Below, piece by piece: positions 27,301 through 36,705 of a stretch of DNA of 64,000 bases. The position numbers were made by a program, and so were the translations under genes. The notes beneath the pieces were generated by a model. The model ran no database searches. It was not told where the DNA came from and saw nothing but the letters and a program-made list of their open reading frames with translations. The DNA comes from Tolypothrix bouteillei VB521301. GTDB lineage: Bacteria > Cyanobacteriota > Cyanobacteriia > Cyanobacteriales > Nostocaceae. Location of the stretch: assembly GCF_000760695.4 (NCBI RefSeq), contig NZ_JHEG04000001.1:2326717-2390716 (forward strand). Reading direction: 5' to 3'. Numbering within the stretch: position 1 is the stretch's first letter; the number at the start of each line of letters is the position of its first letter.

Positions 27301-28027
27301 CCAATATAGCATGTTGTCCTTTTTGAAAATCTGCCAAAGCCAGTTCTGCAATTTCAACTGTACGAGTTGGATTTGCTTCTAGCGCAGCTAGAGTGATTTT
27401 AGCGATTTCTCCAAATCCTGGTAAGTTTAAAGATTCTGCTAAACCAAGAAATACCTCAGCTTGAGAGCGTAAAAATTGATTGAGTTCATCTGTATCCTGT
27501 AAATCTTGAATAGCTTTCGCAATACTTTCCAGACGTTGCGTCACTCCAGTTTCAAATATAGACTGTACAATATCAAACCCCAGTTCTACCGAAGTGGGAA
27601 TATGAGTGTCAGCGTCTAGAGCATCGCCTAATTTTTCATGTAACTGTGCAAAGACTGAAGTGGCTCGTTGCAGAATTTCCTCATCGTTAATACTGCTACC
27701 TGTTATTTCTGCAGTTATGGGAAGACGAAGACACTCGTAAGCTTGTAGCAAAAGTGTTTGCAATTCAGTATCTATGACTACATCGGGATTGTAGAGAGCC
27801 CTAATAACATCTTCTAAAGAATGGGCAATTTTGTTAACGGTTTTTAAGTCAACAATAGCAGATCCCCCTTTAATCGTATGAGCAGAGCGCATTAAGTTAT
27901 GGACTTTAGCGATACTGTAATTGTGTGGTAAGCTGAAAAGCTCTTGCTCGATAGTGTGTAATAATTCTGGAGCTTCACTGAGAAAGTAGGTATGACTTTG
28001 TTCGCGAATGAATGAATCGGTAATCAT
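24302..28027 (-). CDS. pixL: Hybrid CheA-type histidine kinase (phototaxis)
   Basis: The 1241-residue protein has an N-terminal Hpt domain with phosphorylatable His50 (RSAHTIKGGS). A long linker (~150-600) follows, then the dimerisation and ATPase domains (VRNAFDHGIESPEIRREFGK, DDGQGLHVEKI, GRGMGLDIVRSQL), a CheW-like domain (~890-1040) and a C-terminal receiver with Asp1169 (ILISDLEMPRMNGFEL) and the Lys of ITKPY. This is the PixL/HmpE/PilL layout used in cyanobacterial type IV pilus-driven motility. It is the last gene of the minus-strand cluster, 108 bp after the photoreceptor, and would be controlled by that receptor through the CheW protein. The symbol is based on gene order with Synechocystis pixGHIJL; the Nostoc ptx equivalent is an alternative name. 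Confidence 0.85.
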   Translation of the reverse strand: MITDSFIREQSHTYFLSEAPELLHTIEQELFSLPHNYSIAKVHNLMRSAHTIKGGSAIVDLKTVNKIAHSLEDVIRALYNPDVVIDTELQTLLLQAYECLRLPITAEITGSSINDEEILQRATSVFAQLHEKLGDALDADTHIPTSVELGFDIVQSIFETGVTQRLESIAKAIQDLQDTDELNQFLRSQAEVFLGLAESLNLPGFGEIAKITLAALEANPTRTVEIAELALADFQKGQHAILAGDRTSSYQPSEAFQELSQPRVKNFGSLLLQEEQEIKTNVENSLTVYFTDYSTDTPPNAINLRSEIVDFYNFLINNSGFNRKKLKPVEAKFYLKVVRYILGWFNHHLEVPYQELSLDLLVPYLQAENPIEKIENWLSQCLQFLSDKEDSDSLCLYRQGIILKILFALAQFKYRTFNSDTPILKTIKNKIIQTAKEYKNYPSVTEQEKNWLAKPKLQNLLEIRKIHPEPYQQSDSLVDTIWGQEVITTASYELPTTQDNSDTTEQTPDVLQREQTLTEPYWNLTPEPEITHNNSATISQPLAIREAATLDTVLTTNEVISPDSNATIDREVEEKKTRQNSFIRVDVESLNTLNYQAGELLIYQKRRNLYDEQFKEIIEQLFFQLQRHQKTLNQLRELPLQVQNFTSKYKQNFATVDFDTLEMDEYTEFNVALYSALEETLQLQETTESLDLLIEQSTQIQEKTQRLTLNIIDNLVETRMVPVGDILNRFPQMVQNLGNVYGKMVEMKLTGTQVLIEKSIAEKLYDPLLQLVRNAFDHGIESPEIRREFGKSERGLIEIIAYHQGSQTIIEIHDDGQGLHVEKICEKAVELDLLSAEETRGLISKATEDKLLDLIFLPRFSTAAKVSEISGRGMGLDIVRSQLHSLNGSIAVQSLPKQGTKFILKIPFSMTTDKLMLVQAGGIVYALLLNSIEKILLSSTHTIKEFEGKKILHWNKDKDERMISICHLSELINYNSHYICHRHLQNKQINDGTETMKNPVLLLKRNQELFGLEVDQIIGEQELVIRPLSQTISPPKYIYGCSSLANGNMILVIDAALLLEPLNAMQAELDVMALPPATAQMRALPISASVTQSIPLLASSTTKLELSPYQEQTHKTSKVVLVIDDALSLRQTLSLTLQKFGYQVLQAQNGVEALEQLQAHPEIQILISDLEMPRMNGFELLSHLQQNSKLATIPVVVLTSRSAEKHRRLAQELGAKAYITKPYLEHEFISTIETVLTMTRE

Positions 28028-28135
28028 CGTTTTGATTTTTGATTTTGAAACGCTGAATGACGCAGAGATACGCAGATTGATGATAAAAAATTTATCCGCG
28101 TTTATCTGCGTTCTTCTGCGGTTACAATGTTAAAT

Positions 28136-30862
28136 TTAATTGACTTTGAATTTACTTGCAGTCGTTAATAACTCTTGCGCCATCTGTGATAGCTGTTGGA
28201 AAACTGCAGCTATTTCATTAGATTCAGCAAAAGTTCTGTGAGAAATGTCAGCAACATCTTTTATGGATGTTGTAACGGAGACAGATTGGGTTATTTGTGT
28301 TTGTGTTGCTTCTGTAATTTGTTTTAGAAGTAGGCTAATTTCTGTAGTAGCAGCAACAATAGCATTGAGATTTTGTCTGGTTTCATTGACCAAACCTGTA
28401 CCTTCTAAAACTTGTTGAATACCTGTTTCCATTGCAACTGCAACTTCACCCGTTTCTTGTTGAATTTCTTGGACTAATTTCTCAATTTCTATAGTGGCTG
28501 CTGCAGACTGGCGTGATAGCGAACGGACTTCATCTGCTACGACTGCAAAACCTTTCCCGTATTCACCCGCACGAGTTGCTTCTATAGCAGCATTTAATGC
28601 TAGGACGTTCGTTTGAGTCGCAAAATTACTAATCAAATTTACGACTTTGGAGATTTTTTGTGAGGATTCACTTAAACGTTTAATCTTTTTACTGGTTTGA
28701 GCAACAGTTTCTCGAATGGCTTGAATAGCCTCTACAGTCAAGTTCATTGCGCGATCGCCTGACTCTACTGTCTGATTTGCTCTTTGTACTGCAACATTCA
28801 CCAATTCAGCACTTCCTGCAACTGCTTGAGTAGAGTTCAACATCTGTTGTAACTCGTTTAAAGCGACTGTAATTTCTTCTGATTGTCTCTGTGCCAAATT
28901 TGTTAATCCTCCGAGTGCAAGATTGCTACTACTGGAAGTTTGTACTACTTGTTGAGCAGCATTTTGCAAATGAATGACAATCTGTCTGAGGGCTTGCAGT
29001 GTACCATTGTAAGCATCGGCTATTGTACCGAGGATATCTTCTGTAATAGGTGCGCGTACTGTTAAGTCACCATTCAGAGCGGGTCTAACTGCTGTAAGAA
29101 GTTGGATAGCTCCTTGTTGTATGGATTCTTTAGCTGCTTTTTCTCGTTCTGCGGCTTCTGCTAGTTGTATTGACTGCGTTTGCAATTGTTGCAGATATTC
29201 TGCTTGTTGAAGAGCCAAACCTAATTGGTCACCAATACGGGCTAACAAACTGACTTCTGATTCTTCCCAATTACGAGTCTCTGAATTTTGGTAAGCTCCT
29301 AGTAAACCCCACAATTTAGAACCAAAAAAGACAGGGACAATCACATAAGCTTTGACTTCAAACTGTTCTAGAACTTCAATATGGCAGGGAGCATGACCTG
29401 CTTTGTAAATATCATTAACAGCAAAGCTTTCTCCTCTAGCATATCGACCCCCTTTTGTATCTTGTATGTGAGTATCTTCCCAGACAGTTTTAATATCCGG
29501 TCCTACGAGTCTTACCCAACCACTCGCTACAGACTCTGTAATGAACTCGCCACTCCAATCAGGGTTAAAACGATAAATTCCTACGCGATCGCATCGCAGC
29601 AATTGCCGCACTTCTTGAGTTGCTGTCTTAAAAATCACATCTACGTTTGAAGATTGTCGGATGCGGTTGACGACTTTAGTTAAAGCTTTTTCTTGTTCAG
29701 CTATCTGAGAAAGCTTTTCTGATTTCACCCGCACTTGTTCGAGATACTCTGCTTGTGCGACCGCTACACCAAACTGCATCCCTATCTGAGTTAAAAAACT
29801 CGCTTCCCAAGCTTCCCATTCACGAGTGGCAGAATTTTGATAAGCACCTAGCAATCCCCACAATTTTGCTCCAGAGAACACAGGAACAATAATATAAGCT
29901 TTGACTTCAAATTGTTCTAAAATCTCAACATGGCAGGGAAAATGCCCTGCTTTATATATGTCATTCACGACGAAGCTTTCGCCTTTAGCATAGCGACCGC
30001 CCTGTGTCTCTTGCAGGTGGGTATCTTCCCACACTGTTTTGATATCCGGTCCTACAAGTTTTACCCAACCACTTCCCACTGACTCTGCTACAAATTCACC
30101 ACTCCAGTCAGGATTGAACCGATAAACTCCAACGCGATCGCATCGCAATAAATGACGCACTTCTTGAGTTGTCGCTTGGAAAACTTTATCAATATCTGAT
30201 ATCCGTAAAACTTTGTCGATAACTTTGGCAACAGATTTTCTAGCTTGTGTTTGTTCTTGTTGTTGTTTTTGAGCTTGAATCTGCTGTAATCTATAAGTAA
30301 ATTCTGTGGCAATTTGAACTAATAGACCAATTTCTACCTCTTGCCATTCATGAGGTGTTGCACAAAAGTTAGCTACTAGCAAACCCCAAGTTTTCTCTTC
30401 TACGATAATAGGTACGCTTAAACTGGATTTTATTTGGAATTTCTCAAGTAATTGTTTTTGATAAGGGGTGAGATCGACCTGGTTAATATCATCTATAGTA
30501 ACAGGTTCCCCAGAATCTTCACTTCGATTTACGCCAAAAACGATAGGTGGGAGATTCTCTGCTAAAGTTGGTGTCCAACTAGTAACTCTTGTTTCTTCTA
30601 TGACAACACCAGACTCGGGAGAATGAAAGCGATAAATTAAAACGCGATCGCTAGATGTTTTCTCCCTTATTTCTTTCACCATGACTTTCACTAAGGCATC
30701 AAAATCTGATGCTTGGCGCATTTTCAGTATGATGTCTTGTACTTGTCTTCGCCAAATTTTTAAGTTTTCAGAAACTGCATTTAAAATTAATATTTCGCCA
30801 GACGAACTATTTGCATATTCTAAGTGTTCCGAACCCTGATTGACTTGATATACAGCTGTCAT
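28136..30862 (-). CDS. pixJ: Methyl-accepting photoreceptor with two tandem cyanobacteriochrome GAF domains
   Basis: This 908-residue protein has GAF1 (~35-190, no cysteine at the bilin position), GAF2 (~212-372) and GAF3 (~395-555), then HAMP (~585-640) and an MCP signalling domain with the conserved tip ([27 protein letters not shown], ~753-780). GAF2 has Cys310-His311 ([14 protein letters not shown]) and GAF3 Cys493-His494 ([14 protein letters not shown]), the bilin-attachment motif. Both carry VWEDTHxQ, the Trp motif of red/green cyanobacteriochromes, and lack a DXCF cysteine. PixJ-type receptors control phototaxis through CheW/CheA. Unlike Synechocystis PixJ1, I see no transmembrane helices, so it should be cytoplasmic. 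GAF2 and GAF3 are very alike, pointing to internal duplication. Confidence 0.88.
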   Translation of the reverse strand: MTAVYQVNQGSEHLEYANSSSGEILILNAVSENLKIWRRQVQDIILKMRQASDFDALVKVMVKEIREKTSSDRVLIYRFHSPESGVVIEETRVTSWTPTLAENLPPIVFGVNRSEDSGEPVTIDDINQVDLTPYQKQLLEKFQIKSSLSVPIIVEEKTWGLLVANFCATPHEWQEVEIGLLVQIATEFTYRLQQIQAQKQQQEQTQARKSVAKVIDKVLRISDIDKVFQATTQEVRHLLRCDRVGVYRFNPDWSGEFVAESVGSGWVKLVGPDIKTVWEDTHLQETQGGRYAKGESFVVNDIYKAGHFPCHVEILEQFEVKAYIIVPVFSGAKLWGLLGAYQNSATREWEAWEASFLTQIGMQFGVAVAQAEYLEQVRVKSEKLSQIAEQEKALTKVVNRIRQSSNVDVIFKTATQEVRQLLRCDRVGIYRFNPDWSGEFITESVASGWVRLVGPDIKTVWEDTHIQDTKGGRYARGESFAVNDIYKAGHAPCHIEVLEQFEVKAYVIVPVFFGSKLWGLLGAYQNSETRNWEESEVSLLARIGDQLGLALQQAEYLQQLQTQSIQLAEAAEREKAAKESIQQGAIQLLTAVRPALNGDLTVRAPITEDILGTIADAYNGTLQALRQIVIHLQNAAQQVVQTSSSSNLALGGLTNLAQRQSEEITVALNELQQMLNSTQAVAGSAELVNVAVQRANQTVESGDRAMNLTVEAIQAIRETVAQTSKKIKRLSESSQKISKVVNLISNFATQTNVLALNAAIEATRAGEYGKGFAVVADEVRSLSRQSAAATIEIEKLVQEIQQETGEVAVAMETGIQQVLEGTGLVNETRQNLNAIVAATTEISLLLKQITEATQTQITQSVSVTTSIKDVADISHRTFAESNEIAAVFQQLSQMAQELLTTASKFKVN

Positions 30863-30956
30863 AATTTAAACCTCAAATTTCATGTCTCGATCGCGATACG
30901 GCTTTAGCTATTTATAGAATTCTTCGCTATTAGCCAGATATTTCTTTTAATCTGAT

Positions 30957-31463
30957 TCAATTGTAGATTTTCCAACTAGGAGAATGTACGATAGCAGATG
31001 CATCTAAAGAAATCGCCATATCTTCTGAATCATTTATAAAATAGCCTTGTAAAAATTGTGAAATCTCTGATGAAAATAATTGAGATTCTGGATATTTTAC
31101 CTGGGTGGTATCTAATAACTCAATGTCCATAAGTTGTCGTACCAAAAGCCCAAGAGATTTTCCTTCACTATGCAGAACAATTGCCATGAGTTTTGAAAAT
31201 AAATTCGTTTCATCAGAAAGTGGTGCATAGCCCAACATTTCTTCGAGATCCACTACCCAAAGCATCTCGCCTCGCCAGTTATACGTTCCCAGAACACAAC
31301 TGGGCATCTGAGGAACAGCACATATTTCCATTAATGAAATTTGAAAGACTTCTATAATATGTTCTAAAGAAATAACAGCTGTATCTTTTAAACCTAAATA
31401 AAAACTTAAAAATTTTTGCCGTGTTTCCAAAGCATTTACCTCATTTTTATTTACTATTTTCAT
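30957..31463 (-). CDS. pixI: CheW-like adaptor
   Basis: The 168-residue single CheW domain protein begins at ATG 31463 (MKIVNKNEVNALETRQKFLS); a TTG at 31472 is in frame but unlikely. Diagnostic segments are FYLGLKDTAVISLEHIIEVF, the CVLGTYNWRGEMLWVVDLEE motif and GLLVRQLMDIELLDTT. It should couple the photoreceptor at 28136-30862 to the CheA kinase. It lies 23 bp downstream of the CheY gene and 94 bp upstream of the receptor, consistent with one operon. Confidence 0.85.
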   Translation of the reverse strand: MKIVNKNEVNALETRQKFLSFYLGLKDTAVISLEHIIEVFQISLMEICAVPQMPSCVLGTYNWRGEMLWVVDLEEMLGYAPLSDETNLFSKLMAIVLHSEGKSLGLLVRQLMDIELLDTTQVKYPESQLFSSEISQFLQGYFINDSEDMAISLDASAIVHSPSWKIYN

Positions 31464-31486
31464 AACACTCAACGAGCGTTGTTTTT

Positions 31487-31846
31487 TTATTTTAAATGCC
31501 TTAAAGTCTTTAACAAGTCTTCTTGATTTACGGGTTTAGAGATGTAACCATCAGCCCCCAGCATAGAACCCCACATTTTATCAACGTCCGTATTTTTAGT
31601 CGAACAAATGACAACCGGAATTTTACTAGTACTTGGATTATTTTTCAATTCCCTACAAATTTCAAAACCACTTTTACCAGGCAAAATGACATCCAAAAAG
31701 ATAACATCAGGTTTGTTTTTCTCTAGTTTTTCCTGAAGTTCCTCACTATTGGTGGCACTTACTACAGAGTAACCTGCAGACTGTAAGTAACTTGTAAGAA
31801 CTTGCATATCAGTTAAGGCATCTTCAACAACTAAAACTGTAGTCAT
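31487..31846 (-). CDS. pixH: CheY-like response regulator
   Basis: This 119-residue single receiver has the acidic pair VVEDALTD, phosphorylatable Asp52 (DVIFLDVILPGKSGFEI), VICSTKN (Ser/Thr switch) and Lys in SKPVNQEDL. It has no output domain, so it acts by protein contact. In the Pix system PixH is the CheY-like partner of PixG, both phosphorylated by PixL. The order PATAN-REC, CheY, CheW, MCP, CheA is preserved here. Confidence 0.85.
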   Translation of the reverse strand: MTTVLVVEDALTDMQVLTSYLQSAGYSVVSATNSEELQEKLEKNKPDVIFLDVILPGKSGFEICRELKNNPSTSKIPVVICSTKNTDVDKMWGSMLGADGYISKPVNQEDLLKTLRHLK

Positions 31847-32288
31847 AAGAATTACTACTTAAATTAAATTAGAAACAAGACAGAGTTGAATTGAATAATA
31901 CTCAATTCATTGAATGAGTCAAAAATATTTTTAGCTTTCTTCTATAGTGATTGATCTTTTCTCAACTTACTTCAGTATAATTACGCACTATTACATAACT
32001 TTACATGGATTCTTTATAAGTAGTGATATAGAATTAATTGTTGATTTTGAACATGCACAAAACAGGAAATCTTTCCTCATGAATGATTTGAGAAAATAGG
32101 CATCATTCCTATCACAGTTATTTAGCAGCTAACAAAAAAAACCACTCAAGTGGTTTTTTAGTTTTAGTCTGTAAAAAAACTTCATTTGAATAGTAAAGAA
32201 CTATGTTCTAGAGAAAGTTTTAAAATCTGCTCTCATGAGTTTTGACAAACAGTGTTTGTTATGAATTTTTACAATTAAGCAGCAAAAA
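31847..32288 (-). promoter_or_regulatory. pixG-pixH intergenic region
   Basis: This 442-bp AT-rich gap separates the first gene of the cluster from the rest. It contains the palindrome at 32134-32159 and is long enough for a second promoter serving pixH onward. No other element is evident. Confidence 0.45.
32134..32159 (-). terminator. Palindromic rho-independent terminator between pixG and pixH
   Basis: AAAAAACCACTCAAGTGGTT followed by TTTT gives an 11-bp A/T-flanked stem with a two-base loop, and a T-run on either strand. Read on the minus strand it would end or attenuate pixG transcription. Confidence 0.75.
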
Positions 32289-33524
32289 TCATGAACCAGT
32301 CAAGGGTAATGCTTGTGAGCTAGAAATATGTTTATCTGATGACTTCGGAGCTTTTAAATACTTACGCAAAATCACTGTAACTTTATCAGCAGCTATTGGT
32401 TTAGTGATAAATTCTGTCGAATGAACTACCTTAGCCCGAACCCTATCCATCAGCCCATCATTACCTGTTATGATAATAACAGGGGTATCAGCAAAAGCAG
32501 AAATTCGTCGCAGTTGAGAACACAACTCATAACCGTTAACAACTGGCATAATGAGATCCAAAAAAATTAAGTCTGGCTTATGCTGAATTATGGTTGGCAA
32601 TGCCTGTACTGAATCTTGAACCTTAATAAACCTCAGTCCATTAGAAGTTACAATTTTCTCCAACATTTGGCAAACTTGGAGACTATCATCTACACAAACT
32701 ACCAATGGAGTTGTTGCGTCTACAGCTTTACTAGAGGTAGAGTTATTTTGAGTTTCTGCGATCAAAGGTAAATCGGGAACGTCAACCAATTCAATAATTC
32801 CTTTTTGAACGTAAGGAAGCAAAGAACGGATAACTGACAAAGGATTGTGATTCATTTTGACAGCTAAATCCCGCAGGGTGTATTTACCGTTGAGCAGAGT
32901 CACAAAATTTTTGTAAACAGATGAATTGACTTGTTGTTCGAGTCGATCTGGTTTACGCAGTACGGGTGCTGAATCCGGAAAAATGTTTCCTAAACTAGAT
33001 TCTAACCACAGTTTCCACGAATCTTCTACTTGCTTTAAAGATAGATCGGCACTTGTGAAACTAACAGGAGCTTCTAAAACAACTTCTTGATTGCGTTCTG
33101 CGCGAAGTTCGGTATTGCCATCATTAAAATGTACGGTATCAAGATTGGCTTGCTGTACTACATCAAATAATAGTTCAAAGATTGTGTTATCCACAATCAT
33201 TTTGATTTGTTCTCGTTTTAGTTTTTGTCTTTGATGTAAAATTCCTAAGATACGATAATCCCAATATTCAAGTAATGTATCTTCTATGCGAAACCGCATC
33301 TTTTCAAGATCCATCTCAGGACAGTGCTGAACCATATGTCTGCGCCAGCGTCGCCAAGGATGAGTCCCACCTGTCGCCCAGACGATCCGCCCCAGACGGT
33401 AGTAAAAGGTCCATGCTTTTCCCCGAGCGTTTTTTATGTCCAATTTACCGCTGTACTGTAATTGAGAACACGTGATAAATGCATCAAATAGATTGCTGGG
33501 TACAATCTCTTTTAAATGGTTCAT
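32289..33524 (-). CDS. pixG: PatA/PixG-type response regulator (PATAN-REC)
   Basis: This 411-residue protein starts at an ATG with a good AGGGAGAAAGC site. Residues ~1-270 form the PATAN/DUF4388-like region (LFDAFITCSQLQYSGKLDIK, AWTFYYRLGRIVWATGGTHP, RRHMVQHCPEM). The C-terminal receiver (~275-400) has Asp323 (PDLIFLDLIMPVVNGYEL), VIIITGNDG and FITKPIAADKV. PatA-family proteins occur at the head of Pix, Tax and Hmp chemotaxis-like clusters, and PatA itself influences heterocyst patterning. The receiver is thought to be phosphorylated by the cluster's CheA. Position in this cluster indicates the PixG orthologue. Confidence 0.85.
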   Translation of the reverse strand: MNHLKEIVPSNLFDAFITCSQLQYSGKLDIKNARGKAWTFYYRLGRIVWATGGTHPWRRWRRHMVQHCPEMDLEKMRFRIEDTLLEYWDYRILGILHQRQKLKREQIKMIVDNTIFELLFDVVQQANLDTVHFNDGNTELRAERNQEVVLEAPVSFTSADLSLKQVEDSWKLWLESSLGNIFPDSAPVLRKPDRLEQQVNSSVYKNFVTLLNGKYTLRDLAVKMNHNPLSVIRSLLPYVQKGIIELVDVPDLPLIAETQNNSTSSKAVDATTPLVVCVDDSLQVCQMLEKIVTSNGLRFIKVQDSVQALPTIIQHKPDLIFLDLIMPVVNGYELCSQLRRISAFADTPVIIITGNDGLMDRVRAKVVHSTEFITKPIAADKVTVILRKYLKAPKSSDKHISSSQALPLTGS

Positions 33525-34860
33525 GCTTTCTCCCTGTACTGTAACTGTAAAAGTTGTTATACCATTTTAAATGTTAGATTTTTCTGAAAGTTAAGCCGAT
33601 CGCACTGCTGAAAGAAATAGACTCAAGACTGCTCGGTTAAAAATTATTTGCGCTCTTGAGAAACCAGGTTTCTGTTCCGGGTTATCAAAGCAGTATTAAG
33701 GCTCAACTCACCGCAAAGCGCCGCTCTTCATTCATAAGAACAACTTGGATTTTTTAAATTTGGAGGTCTCTTAGACAGATAAAATTGCTATAGCCCAAAA
33801 GTAAAATATAATCAGCCTTAATAAATTATCATACATATTAGAAAACTATATTAAATCAGTATAAATTCTGATTTCTAAACCTCTTAAGCCAAACGTACAA
33901 TCGGCAAGTTTGGCATTAATTGGCTTCCAATTCTTTAATTTATGAAAATTATAATTATCTTTGTGAAGATAAGATATTCGTTGCAATATTCAATTGATAA
34001 AACATCACATTTTTATAGTAAAAAGATGAATTTTTCTTATAAAGTTTTAACCTGATTTCTTAGCGTTATTACATAAGAAATTATCAGAAAACACTGACTT
34101 GACCTCTTGAATTTCTTCTTTCTCAGTATCCTAAGTATGTTTTTTTGCTAATTTACATCTTGCTGCTTCTCAAAAGGATCGGGTCGATACTGGCAAACAT
34201 ACGCAATAACCGACTTTGCAACCTGTGTTTTTTACCAAAAGATAATGGTATAAGATATAAACTAACAGATATTGAGCTTAACCAATTCAATTGCTATTTG
34301 ACATCTGTATGTTTCCTTAAATTAAGTATAATTTTATGTACTTCCTTTAACTTTTGTTAAAATATTATGTAAAATAATTAACATCATGTTAGCTATATAT
34401 ACTGAAACCGACTGTGATTGAGCGCTATTGATATTAGCGATCGAAAGTTTAAAAGTCAGAGTTAAAAACTTTATGTGTACTTAAGTACTAAAGTTATAAA
34501 ACATAACCCGATTTGGACAAATAGATTACCAAACCTTATGAGCTTTTTCTGTTGAAATGCTTGTTCAAGTACGTCAAGAGATCGCTCTTGTGTTTGTTCA
34601 GAAACATATTTACTCTACGTATTTTGCCAAAATCCTTTCGGACGATACCGAGCGCGTACCAAAATTTCTTTGCACTGTGGCCTAGAATAGTCCTGTTCTC
34701 GCCAAGTTTTACGTAGAGAAAATTCTGCTGATGTAGGGGATATTCTCTCGATCTCAACAACTTGGTACTCCCACTTGACCCTTCTGCGCTTGCAGCATTA
34801 CCGTACAAGAATCTGTCATTTGAGCGCAGAAAGGAAGTAAGAATGTTGAGTCATATCCCT
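33525..34860. promoter_or_regulatory. Long AT-rich gene-poor region upstream of pixG
   Basis: About 1.3 kb between the divergent-end pixG start and the murQ stop carries no convincing gene. The minus-strand part next to 33524 must contain the pixG promoter. Short frames at 34145-34360 (plus) and 34536-34808 (minus, TTG start only) have no family resemblance. Part of 34500-34850 has protein-like codon content with stops on both strands, perhaps a decayed gene. No repeats are obvious. Confidence 0.4.
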
Positions 34861-35778
34861 TTACTGACTTTTATAACTTGCAACTGCTGCTCTGAGATTA
34901 CCCTGGTGTTCTGATAAAAGCTTTAAACCTTCCTCTTGTTCCAATCCAGTCCAATGCATCAAAAGTGCTAACTTGACCCATTTACCACTCCGTTCTAACA
35001 AAAAACCAGCTGCATCTCGACTTAAGCCTGTTAAGTCTTGTAATATTCGCAAAGCGCGATCGCGTAACTTTTGATTTGTCACCGCCACATCGACCATGCG
35101 ATTGCCATAAACTTTGCCCAACTTGACCATAATCCCTGTAGAAAGGATATTTAAAGCCAGCTTTGTCGCCGTCCCCGCTTTTAAACGAGTTGAACCCGCG
35201 AGAACCTCCGGTCCGGTCAAAAGGCGAATATCGATATCAGCGTCACTAGTAACTTGCTCAGCCGGAACACAGGCTATAAATATAGTCTTAGCCCCCCGCT
35301 GTCGGGCTGCACTTAATGCACCATGAACAAACGGTGTGGTTCCGCCTGCTGTAATACCAACCACAATATCAAGTTGCGTAATCTGACGCTGAGCGATCGC
35401 AGTTTCTCCATCTTGGACGCGATCCTCTAAATCTTCGGAACTGCGAAGGAGTGCGCCTGCACCCCCTGCAATAATACCTTGTACCATTTCCGGGGAGGTA
35501 CAAAACGTCGGTGGACATTCTGCGGCATCCAATACCCCCAATCTACCACTTGTTCCCGCACCAATGTAAAACAGGCGTCCTCCGTGACGCATTCGTTCTG
35601 CACAAAGTTCAATCGCTTCTGCCAACTGGTTTTTAGCTGCAGCTACTGCAGCTACTGCCTTTGCATCTTCACGATTAAACAATTCTACGAATTCCAAAGT
35701 ACCGAGCTGGTCTAAGTTAAGACTATCTGGATTGATTTGCTCAGTTAAAAGATGTCCGCGCTCCTGCAAATTTGCCAT
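34861..35778 (-). CDS. murQ: N-acetylmuramic acid 6-phosphate etherase
   Basis: This 305-residue SIS-domain enzyme cleaves the lactyl ether of MurNAc-6-phosphate to give GlcNAc-6-phosphate and lactate, in peptidoglycan recycling. The signature YIGAGTSGRLGVLDAAECPP (~71-90) and the SIS segments IAGGAGALLRSSEDLEDRVQ, VVGITAGGTTPFV and EVLAGSTRLKAGTATKLALN are in place, and the catalytic Glu lies in the AAECPPTF region. The length is normal. The start codon is 3 bp after the stop of the DUF3110 gene, so the two are co-transcribed. Confidence 0.95.
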   Translation of the reverse strand: MANLQERGHLLTEQINPDSLNLDQLGTLEFVELFNREDAKAVAAVAAAKNQLAEAIELCAERMRHGGRLFYIGAGTSGRLGVLDAAECPPTFCTSPEMVQGIIAGGAGALLRSSEDLEDRVQDGETAIAQRQITQLDIVVGITAGGTTPFVHGALSAARQRGAKTIFIACVPAEQVTSDADIDIRLLTGPEVLAGSTRLKAGTATKLALNILSTGIMVKLGKVYGNRMVDVAVTNQKLRDRALRILQDLTGLSRDAAGFLLERSGKWVKLALLMHWTGLEQEEGLKLLSEHQGNLRAAVASYKSQ

Positions 35779-35781
35779 TAA

Positions 35782-36195
35782 CTACAATAATCCTTCTAGT
35801 TTGCGACGAATACTCTCTAGCTCTGACTGAGATAACTCTGAATCGTCCTTCGACTCTTGAGTGCGATCTAAAGTTCCCTCCCCCGCATCTTCTTTTGAGT
35901 TTGGGTCCCAATCGGTTTCATCAACATTCACCTCAGGCGGAACGATCAAAATACTGCCGTCACTTGGGATGATTTCCCAATCATAGTCTGCGCTAGCACA
36001 AAATTCTTCCACTTCCTCTGAATCAATTGCCTCTACCGTAGGTGAGAGAAAATCTTGAGCTTCCAACATAAGGGCAAAGCGTGTGGCATCGTCTTCCGAC
36101 TCAAACATCAGAACTTTATTGCGATCGCCCACTTGAATCGTATGAATTCCCTCATTTTCTGTTCTGGCGTTAAACAGTAGTACAAAAACACGCAT
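35782..36195 (-). CDS. DUF3110 domain protein
   Basis: The 137-residue cyanobacterial protein begins MRVFVLLFNARTENEGIHTI, followed by GDRNKVLMFESEDDATRFAL and AQDFLSPTVEAIDSEEVEEF, the DUF3110 pattern (~1-85). The rest is acidic and low-complexity (DETDWDPNSKEDAGEGTLDR) with a helical end (ELESIRRKLEGLL). No function is known; conserved pairing with other genes is not established here. It is co-directional with murQ with a 3-bp gap, so translational coupling is likely. Confidence 0.8.
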   Translation of the reverse strand: MRVFVLLFNARTENEGIHTIQVGDRNKVLMFESEDDATRFALMLEAQDFLSPTVEAIDSEEVEEFCASADYDWEIIPSDGSILIVPPEVNVDETDWDPNSKEDAGEGTLDRTQESKDDSELSQSELESIRRKLEGLL

Positions 36196-36705
36196 GGATG
36201 TAGTCTTTTAGTTTTGTATCTTGAATTCCATAATACTTAAACAAGGACAAAATGAATTAACCCTATCTCAACGACCTCCCTGTTGATAGTGCTTGCATCT
36301 AACTTGACCCTAGAGACATTAAGAACTGATAATGTGCAGGTATTTGTCACATCTTGCAAAAATATGCATATTTGCTAATTAGTTATTCAAAAAATTGTCG
36401 CTTTCCTACGGATTTTCTCTCAAGTGGATGAAAGTCGAATGAAAATGGTTAATCCTGATAACGGAATTGAGAGCCCCTTAGCAATTACCAATTTGGCAAG
36501 AACTTAACAAGAACGTTGCTGTTCGTACCTAGAAAAAGTGAAGACTCCGGTTAAGTTATCACTTTATTGTTTATTGTTAAGTAGGATTGCTAGTTCCGTA
36601 TTTGGTATCGCCGGTTATCCTTGAGTAGGCATAGCCATGATTCTGCCAGTTGATTGTCATTTTTGGCTGTAGCAGATACATTCGGTAAGTCAACAGTGAA
36701 ACGAC
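36196..36705. promoter_or_regulatory. Divergent DUF3110 / tamB intergenic region
   Basis: This 510-bp stretch has no open frame of interest, tRNA or recognised riboswitch. It must hold divergent promoters. TTGTTTATTGTTAAGTAGGATTGC near 36570 is an AT-rich segment that could include a -10-like element, but this is a guess. Confidence 0.35.

Noticed and set aside
34145..34360. 71-residue plus-strand ORF upstream of pixG
   Set aside because: AT-driven composition rich in Leu/Ile/Cys, no ribosome site and no family resemblance.
34536..34808. 90-residue minus-strand ORF near murQ
   Set aside because: It has only a TTG start, no recognisable domain and no ribosome site; stops are frequent in the surrounding frames.
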